Positions 57,166-64,000 of a DNA stretch of 64,000 bases are shown piece by piece. Source of the DNA: Boesenbergia rotunda (lineage: Eukaryota; Streptophyta; Magnoliopsida; Zingiberales; Zingiberaceae); the NCBI GenBank assembly GCA_024364735.1, contig JAGFNQ010005388.1, positions 495,292 through 559,291 of the forward strand. Reading direction: 5' to 3'. The notes beneath the pieces are model-generated. The model ran no database searches, had not been told where the DNA came from, and saw only the letters and a program-made list of their open reading frames with translations. The translations under genes were made by a program, and so were the position numbers. Each line of letters starts with the position of its first letter. Positions within the stretch are counted from its first letter, which is position 1.

Positions 57166-58786
57166 ATGACGCCTAAGTAAGTATTGTTGTTGGTTTTCAT
57201 TTCAGATCAATTCTTAGATTATGAACTTATGCTAATCATAACTTGTCTTTTGTGCTGTGTGTGCCATTACTGTGACCCTACTCATGCTGTGACCTTACTT
57301 TGATCCTTGAACCTACTGATTGAACCTATTCTTGATCATTAAATTAACCCAATGATTCAATTGTGTCATGATTCAGTTCACCTACCTTGATCAAATCTGC
57401 TGCCATGACCTATTCCATTTTTTAGAAAATCATCTAAGGGCAAAGAACCCGTGGAGGGAGGCTCTAAGGGCAAAGCCCCTTCTTCTTCCAGACCCTCTCA
57501 AAGACCTCAACCATCCTCGAGTTCTAGATTTCTCAATGCATACCTAGAACAAACCTTCCAAACTAGAACCTTTAAACTTCTACCTTGCAGATCGATTGAT
57601 AGGACTTTCTTATATGAGCACTGCCCCTCTATTAAAGGGGTGGTTGATTTCTATAATCTTGAATTTTTCCTTTCTCTCGAGCGGACCATAAATGTTGATC
57701 TTGTGTCCGAATTCTACAACAACTTGCAACCAGGACCACAAGAGGGTTTTGGGTATACAACTCGGGTAGCCAAAACCCACCTTCACTTTACCCACAAAAA
57801 CTTTTCAGAATTTCTTGGTTGTCGACGATCACCTAATTTTTACTCTATCTATCCTACGATCCCGGACCTGTTACTGCCTCCATTTGTGGGAGTCACCCCC
57901 GACTCGATCTACGAGTATTTCTTTCGACATCCTAGGCCAACTGGCCTCGATGAGTTAGGGCTCGACTTCCCGACCTTTGCTGCTCTTCGTCTTTCCCCTG
58001 ATGATTATATTCTTTTCAAGATAATCACAAACTGTATTCTGCCGATCACTTCCAAACCTCTCAGTGAGATCCGTTCTTATCATTGTTTGCTACTCTATGC
58101 GATGCATCGCCATCTGGAGTATGATCTCACGGCGTGCCTTATCTATTCCATCATAGCGAATAGCAAGCCCGGACGGCGCACTGTCTACATGCCATATGGA
58201 CACATTATCACTGATTGGCGGAGTCAGTCGGTATCGATGTGTCCAAGGGTCGGACGGTGTCGATGGTTCAGCAAGACTACCGACTTGGGAAACGTGCATT
58301 TGCCAAGTCTGGTATTATTGTCAGACCTCAGGGCCAGGGTCTTATATGGAAGGATGGGCGGGGTCTAGGAGAGCTACCACGGGCGGCCCACGTACAGGTA
58401 CCAGCAGCTCCGGATGTACATCTTGAGGCGCCCGCTGCAGCAGACTATGAGTACAGTCTAGATCCTGATCTACGATGGCAGATCGCGGAGCTCGAGAAGT
58501 CCATGGCCCATCTATTACACCTGTTGGTGCTTGGGCAGACGACATTTCAGACGGAGCTCCGATCCGAGATTTTGGTCTGCGTGCCAGTCTGGAGGCGTAT
58601 CAGTCTGCGATGCTGACCCAGCAGCAGTCCTGGATCGAGGAGTGGCGCGTGTGGGCAGTTGGTCATCCATACCAGTCGGCCCTTCCTGGAGAGGCGCCCT
58701 CTGGCAGTGCTGCACCAGGATCCTATATACCTGATGATACGACCGATGATCCAATGCAGGACGATGACCTCCCCGCTGAGCATTGA
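57166..58786 (+). pseudogene. Env-like ORF of the SIRE element, Transposase_32-like domain, split by an intron
   Basis: The third gene of SIRE/Maximus elements lies after pol. A short first exon (57166-57176) is joined in frame by the predicted intron 57177-57425 to a long frame that reaches 58368. Parts: Lys/Ser/Pro-rich N-terminus, then a helical domain with VVDFYNLEFFLSLERT, LVSEFYNNL, FTHKNFSEFLGC, and later SYHCLLLYAMHRHLEYDL and MPYGHIITDW. This pattern fits the family called putative plant transposon protein (Transposase_32), as I remember it. Frame changes near 58220 and 58560 move the rest to other frames; the end at 58786 is acidic. No signal peptide or membrane segment is visible, so an envelope role is not supported. 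Confidence 0.7.
57177..57425 (+). other. Predicted intron of the env-like ORF (249 bp)
   Basis: Donor gtaagt at 57177 and acceptor ccattttttag ending at 57425. The intron is T-rich, the flanks are not. Without splicing, the ATG at 57166 gives only four codons before TAA. Confidence 0.6.
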
Positions 58787-59098
58787 TGATGACTTGACTT
58801 TGTTGTTTATTTGAGCCGTGTTTGTCTTGACTTTGGTGCGCTATGATGCATCTGACATTACGCCTGTTTATCATATTTGACTTTCTATATTATGCTTATT
58901 GTTGATTTATATAGTTGCTCATATGACTACCATCCTGATGAATGCGTTGTTATGATCATGCTTATGACTACCATGTCCATATGATACTTATGATTGTTTT
59001 ACCATGCCGTTTCTTTATCATATGTTGTCATATGTGTTTCAAAATTTAATCATACCTTTGTTGTTGTTTTGGGATACCCCTAGGGTTGAGAGGGAGTA
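58787..59098 (+). other. 3' spacer of the SIRE element
   Basis: Rich in atgattatg-like text, no ORF. The last bases, gttgagagggagta, resemble a polypurine tract that would be followed by the 3' LTR, but a Tekay LTR starts at 59099. Confidence 0.5.
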
Positions 59099-59644
59099 TG
59101 TAACGCCCACTTTTTTTTTTCCTTTAAGCGGCGTTACGCTAACATACTTAGGGGCATGTGAACATCGTAAGGCAGCGGAATACTTAAATCTTACACATAC
59201 ATGCACCTAACTATTCTTCTTAACATGGTGATAAGGAACTTAGCATAATAACATCATACTTAACATCATATCATACTTAACATAATATCATAAAGTCACC
59301 TAAGTCATTCATTATAAGCACATAAGTAGCAAACGTAAAGTTTTAGCAAAAGACTTGTAAATGTATCTCTTTCTTGGCCAAGTCACTACCACACACATAC
59401 TCTTGTCCCTCCTGCTGCTTCCCCTATTGTCCTCTTGCTTGATCTGCGGTATAAGTAAATAAGACTATAAGCATATAGACTTAGTAAGACTCTTTCCTAC
59501 TCACTAAAACCATTCATCACTTAAACATAAGCACACAAAACATTAACATAACTTGGTGCTTGGCATGAATCGTAAGCATAAGACGTCACCCATCCTTAAC
59601 ATGGCGTAATACATGGCATACATATACGTAAAGCATATTTAACA

Positions 59645-59870
59645 TGGCATGATACATGGCATACGTATAAACATAAATCACATTTCACACGACATGATAC
59701 ATGACATACATATAAACATAAAACACATTTAACATGACATGATACATGACATACATATAAACATAAAACACATTTAACATGACATGATACATGTCATACA
59801 TATAAACATAAAACCTACTGAACATGGCATGATACCTGGCATACATAAAACATTTTGAGCATGGCATGAT
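59645..59870 (-). repeat. Tandem repeat, unit 45 bp, in the Tekay LTR
   Basis: Starts of catgatacatg at 59692, 59737 and 59782, with diverged copies on both sides; about five in all. Confidence 0.8.
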
Positions 59871-60164
59871 ACATAACCTAACCATAATTATATTCTTAAC
59901 ATAAATTTAAGCATAAAACATTTACTATCATGCATCATTCTTACCATAAGACATGGGCGTAAAACATATTCTATCATGGCGTGATGCATAACATGAATGA
60001 ATGCATGAGTTGAATGCATATACATAAGGATGTTTACTTTTAAAAATCATACTTTTAAATATTTAACATAATCATAACATCATTGGGGGTCCCCGGCTTT
60101 TACCACATACATACATCATAAGCGCGCATCTCTAAGTAAATATGAGGTAGCGAGCCCCGACCTA

Positions 60165-60350
60165 CTAGGGTAGGAACAACATATACGGTAGTTCCAAAAA
60201 TCGTAGACAGCATAGTCGGTAGTCCAGAACCGGGGCGTTCTTAAGGTGCCCATCCCTGTTGCACAGCTTCGGTAGTGCCAGAACCGTGGACAGCATAGTC
60301 AGTAGTCCAAAACCGGGGCGTTCTTAAGGTGCCCATCCCTTGGACCCATA
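60165..60350 (-). repeat. Duplicated segment of about 95 bp in the Tekay LTR
   Basis: The stretch agacagcatagtcggtagtc through ccggggcgttcttaaggtgc occurs twice, at 60208 and about 60290. Confidence 0.75.
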
Positions 60351-61927
60351 CTTCAGTCGGTACAAGCCCATTCATAAAGTAAAATAACTTTCCATGTGTC
60401 ATCATTCATAGGACATTCATAGCATTATCTTCATTATGCCTTAAAGACATAGACATTATCATCATTCATAAACATGGCATGCTTACATAAAACATCATTC
60501 TTGTTCATAGTGCTTGCATAATCATGGTACATAAGGTAAGCATTGCATTGTACTCATAGAACATGACATGTTTTTAGACCATCATCTTAATTCATGGAGC
60601 TTGCATGATCATGATACATAAGATAAACATTGCATTATATCCATAAAACATGCCATAATTACATAGACCATTCTCCTAGTTCATCTAACTTGCATGATCA
60701 TGGTACATAAGATGAGCATTGCATCACATACATAAGTATAATATCTATCACAAGCATGCATGGGTAGAACTCCTAAAAACATGCTACTTACTATCTAAGA
60801 GCATGACATAGAACATAAGACATTCATGAATAAATCTTACTAAGCATGGCATCTAACACAAACATATTAACCATGAACTATAACACCTAAGATTAGGGTT
60901 AAAGGTAACATAATTTCTACCACATGCTTGAACCTATATATCATAATAAGCCATAACCTTCATTCTTGAAACCCTAACTCCTCCTAGACCCTAATCACAT
61001 TGCTTGGCCGAAACTTGTAAGGAGGGTTCTATCATTCAATTGACACATAAGGTAGCATAAGATAAGGGAAAGATCATACATTACTTATGAAGCCATAGGA
61101 AGCTATTTGGACTCATGCTTTAGGGTTAACCCTAACTCCTAGTCCTTCTTCCTAGGGTTGGCCAAAACATGCAAGGGCTGTGGGTCCATGGAAAATTCAT
61201 AAAAAATTCCAATTAACCATCTAACACCATCCATACCATACCATAGGAGCCATTGGAACCCATACTTGCAATGAACCCTAACTCCTTGCCCTAGGACCTT
61301 CTTGGCCGAAACCTTAGGGTTCCAAGCCTTGTGAGAATTCTCATAAATCACCCTCAACCTCCCTTGTATCATGAAGGTACACAAAATACATATTTGGAGG
61401 TTTAAATCCAACCCTAACCATGGATTCATAGGGTTGGCCGAATCCTAAAGGATACTAGGGTACCCTAAAAATTCTCCAAATCATCTCTTAACCTATATTT
61501 ATCATAAGAAAACATTAGAAAGCATTTGTGAAATTTTTAACATCATCTTGGACCCAAAATCTATGGTGGCCGAATGCCCTAAGGGTCCAAGCCATGGTTT
61601 TCTCAATCATCAAACCCAAATCACACTTCATATTATGATAAACATCAAGAAAACTATTATACCACAGGTGAGGGAGTCTTACCTTAGATTATCTTGGTTT
61701 TAGACCTTAGGTTTGGGAGAAGGATGAAGACCTTTTTGCTTTTTAGCCACCTCTAGCCTTTGTAACCTTGAACAAGAATCTTGGATCTTGAAGGAGTGGA
61801 CTTCTTGTGGACTTTTTCCCCAAGGAAAACCCCTCCTATGGGGTTCGGCTAGAAGGAGGAAGAAGGAGAAGAAATGTGGCTTGGTGGATGAGGAGAAGAG
61901 AAATGAACCTTAATGGTTAAGTTATCT

Positions 61928-61938
61928 CTTATTTATGC
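61928..61938 (-). promoter_or_regulatory. TATA box of the Tekay LTR
   Basis: The minus strand reads gcataaataag, followed by a leader rich in cttctc and ccacc. Confidence 0.5.
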
Positions 61939-62050
61939 ACCATGAAGAGGGGTAAGTGAAGAGACATGGTGCCTTCTCTCATGTGACTCTTCACTTCCTC
62001 TAGCCTTAACAAGAATTCACTTCATTCCCTCATAGCACTACCTTGCTAGG

Positions 62051-62110
62051 TGAATTGGTTAGTGCATGCATGGTTGGAGACTAGGTCCAAGGTTCAATCC
62101 TTGGTGCATG
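62051..62110 (+). other. tRNA-like segment with T-arm in the Tekay LTR
   Basis: ggttcaatcct at 62091 matches the pol III B box in 10 of 11 positions and forms a 5-bp stem (caagg/ccttg) with a 7-base loop (ttcaatc), the shape of a tRNA T arm. About 35 bases upstream, ttggttagtgc resembles an A box. I do not see an acceptor stem or anticodon arm, so it is not a tRNA gene. Confidence 0.4.
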
Positions 62111-62571
62111 CACTTTACTTTTATTTTTTTTTATTTCATTTTTTCCTTATTTTTGAAAATTCCCTAAAATTCACCCATATTCATGCTAAAATTCCTAATT
62201 ACAATTCTTTTATATTTATATTAATTTCTACCTAATTAAAACCCATTTTTGGAGCCCATATAAGGCTCATTAGTACTTAACTTCTAGATTTAAATAGGAA
62301 AATCATGCTAAAACTCATCCCTACTCATACTAATATTCCCAATTAAAATCAATTTATATTTATATTAAATTTTTGCCTAAAATCTATCAATAATCATGGT
62401 ACTAGAAAGCCCATATAAGGCCCATCAGTACTTAGTTTCCCAATTTAAATGAGAAAATCATGGATTTCTAGGCTAGGGTTCGTACTAATATCTCTAGGTT
62501 CCTCGGAAAATTATCTAGACATGATCAATATTTTAAAGAAAATATTAAGATAATTTTTCGGGTCGTTACAA

Positions 62572-62583
62572 TCCCCCATACCT
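62572..62583 (-). other. Polypurine tract of the Tekay element
   Basis: The minus strand reads ggtatgggggat directly before TGTAACG. Confidence 0.75.
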
Positions 62584-62604
62584 CGTGAATGTTCGTCCTC
62601 GAAC

Positions 62605-64000
62605 TTAGAATAACTCCGGGTACTTGCACCTCATCTCGTCCTCGCGTTCCCAAGTAGCTTCCTCGAACTGTTGATTTTGCCATAGGACCTTGACTAAGGG
62701 TACCTCCTTGTTTCTTAGCTTCTTGACTTCCCGATCCAAAATCTGGATAGGTCGGCTTTCATAACTTAGATCCTCCTGAACCCGTACCGTCTGTGGCTCG
62801 ATCACTTGGTCCATATTGGAAACACACTTCTTAAGCATGGACACATGGAACACATTATGAATAGCTACCATCTCCTGAGGCAGCTCTAGCTCATATGCCA
62901 CCTTGCCAACTCTTTTCAGAATTATGTACGGTCCCACATATCGCGGACACAGTTTTCCTTTCCTCCCAAATCTTGTCACCCCTTTCATCGGAGCCACTTT
63001 TGTCTCCAACATTGAATTCCAATGGTCGCCGCCGAACATCTGCATAACTCTTCTGCCGACTCTGCGCAGTTTCTATCCGCCGTCGAATGTTCTGTATTGC
63101 TCGGGTGGTGTCGTCGATGAGATCCGTCGTGAGCCCCATCGCCTTCTTTTCACCACCTTCGTACCAACAGATTGGAGACCTACATCTCCTCCCATACAAC
63201 GCTTCATAAGGTGTCATTCCGATAGTAGCTTGGTAGCTGTTATTGTAAGCAAATTCTGCTAAACATAGATATCGGCACCAACTTCCTTTGAAATCCAGGG
63301 CACAAGCTCTCAACATATCCTCCAATACTTGATTCACTCGTTCCGTTTGCCCGTCAGTCTGAGGGTGAAAAGCAGTGCTGAACCGTAGTTTAGTGCCCAG
63401 AGACTTCTGGATGCATTCCCAAAAATGTGAGGTAAAGCGACCATCCCTATCAGAGGTGATCGTCTTGGGAACTCCATGGAGTCTAATTATCTCCCTAGCA
63501 TATAATTGAGCCAGTTGCTCAATCGAATAAGTCATCTTGACTGCTAGGAAGTGAGCAGACTTTGTCAACCTGTCCACAATTACCCATATCGCGTCATATC
63601 CATTTGTAGTCCTGGGAAGTCCTGAAATGAAATCCATAGAGACATCTTCCCATTTCCACTCCGGAATCGGGAGTGGCTGTAGAACTCCGCCGGGTCGCTG
63701 GTGTTCTGCCTTCACTCTTTGGCAAGTCAGGCAAGTACTCACATGCTGGGCCACGTCCCTCTTCATGCCGGACCACCAAAATTTCTCCTTCAGATCCTGA
63801 TACATTTTGGTAGATCCTGGATGCATCGAATAAGGGGTTTCGTGAGCTTCCGCTAATATCTTTCTCCGCAGCTCCAGATCATTAGGGATACATAGACGAT
63901 CCCTAAGATATAGTACTCCTCCGTCGGCGATACGGAAACCATCGCCCTTCCCTTCTAGGATCCCCTGTTTGATCCTCTGAAGACTCGAATCACAATTTTG
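62605..64000 (-). pseudogene. Tekay chromovirus pol: integrase and chromodomain, right end outside
   Basis: The frame is open from the window edge to 62891: end of the RNase H linker, zinc-binding HHCC region (the His pair in AHETPYSMHPG, then CLTCQRVKAEH), integrase core with EDVSMDFISGLP (first Asp), TSDRDGRF (second Asp), HPQTDGQTERVNQVLED (Glu). A small deletion near 63005 shifts the frame. The rest (63045 to 62605) has PRYVGPYIILKRVGKVAYEL (GPY/F module) and a C-terminal chromodomain-like segment with RPIQILDRE and EEATWERE, ending in TAA at 62605. Layout and wording are those of Tekay/Del. One indel apart, it is well preserved, so it is among the youngest insertions. Confidence 0.85.

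Larger units (their letters stand above)
49017..59098 (+). mobile_element. SIRE/Maximus-type copia element, nearly complete, 3' end outside
   Basis: 5' LTR 49017-51095, primer site 51098, gag, pol, an extra env-like ORF and a 3' spacer are all in the right order. The left flank atatt (49012-49016) is the expected target duplication; its partner is not in the window because a Tekay element is inserted at 59099, before the 3' LTR. The coding region has about five breaks, several of them simple C-to-T or G-to-A stops, so it is inactive but recent compared with the other copia copies here. Confidence 0.85.
59099..62570 (-). mobile_element. 3' LTR of a Tekay-type chromovirus (3472 bp)
   Basis: On the minus strand it begins TGTAACGACCCGAAAAAT and ends ggcgttaca; plus-strand ends are tgtaacgccc and cgttaca. 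The polypurine tract and the end of pol lie to its right. The TATA box is at 61928-61938 on the minus strand. It contains 45-bp tandem repeats (59645-59870), two copies of a 95-bp unit (60165-60350) and a tRNA-like segment (62051-62110). The left flank gagta is the expected target copy. Confidence 0.85.

Noticed and set aside
59685..59885. Tyr/Met-rich ORF of 66 codons
   Set aside because: It is the translation of the 45-bp tandem repeat, which is divisible by three, so it stays open without being a gene.
62041..62113. tRNA gene
   Set aside because: Only the T arm and a weak A box can be made. No acceptor stem or anticodon arm.

Overview
This is plant nuclear DNA made almost entirely of LTR retrotransposons nested inside one another. 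One compact host gene lies in the middle (42453-42962, minus strand). The lineages present are plant-specific: Ty3/gypsy Tat, Athila and Tekay (chromovirus), and Ty1/copia including SIRE/Maximus-like elements. The host ORF has very GC-rich third codon positions. That fits a large-genome monocot, but I cannot name the species. I saw no tRNA or rRNA gene and nothing bacterial or organellar.

Layout, left to right. 1-2582: two copia LTR pieces in opposite orientation. 2584 to about 41535: the 3' half of an old Tat element (integrase, 117-bp tandem repeats, an antisense gene with a Transposase_28-like domain, the 3' LTR). It is cut by (a) a copia element on the minus strand, 3079-18809, itself cut by a pol-less SIRE-like element, 6265-13550; (b) an Athila-like non-autonomous element, 18983-27901; (c) a solo LTR, 29108-30276; (d) two tandem SIRE-type LTRs, 33876-40934, the first containing another solo LTR, 34994-37222. 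41536-43875: host-like island with the intact gene and a long inverted repeat beside its start. 43876-49016: a deleted SIRE-like element. 49017-59098: a nearly complete SIRE/Maximus element on the plus strand (5' LTR, gag, pol, env-like ORF), inserted in the 3' LTR of the previous one. 59099-64000: 3' LTR and the end of pol of a Tekay chromovirus on the minus strand, which cuts the SIRE element before its 3' LTR.

Nesting order follows from target-site duplications I can read: caacc (6260/13551), gtggc (18978/27902), gggat (33871/40935), and near-matches caagt/catgt, ctaag/ccaag and gatcc/aatcc. Primer-binding sites are of two kinds: TGGTATCAGAGC (initiator Met tRNA) in the copia elements and TGGCGCCGTTGCCGGGGA (plant tRNA-Asp) in the Athila-like element.

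The most interesting signal is in the LTRs. Several related SIRE-type LTR subfamilies share start and end sequences but carry different blocks of short palindromes in the same place (GATCGGTC/GACCGATC, GGGCGCCC, GTCGAC or GGCGCC). The GATCGGTC type also occurs in the unrelated Athila-like element and directly upstream of an env-like ORF that appears to need splicing. Other points are a 27-residue repeat ORF in the Athila-like element and the antisense gene of the Tat element, which has its own TATA box and an apparent intron.
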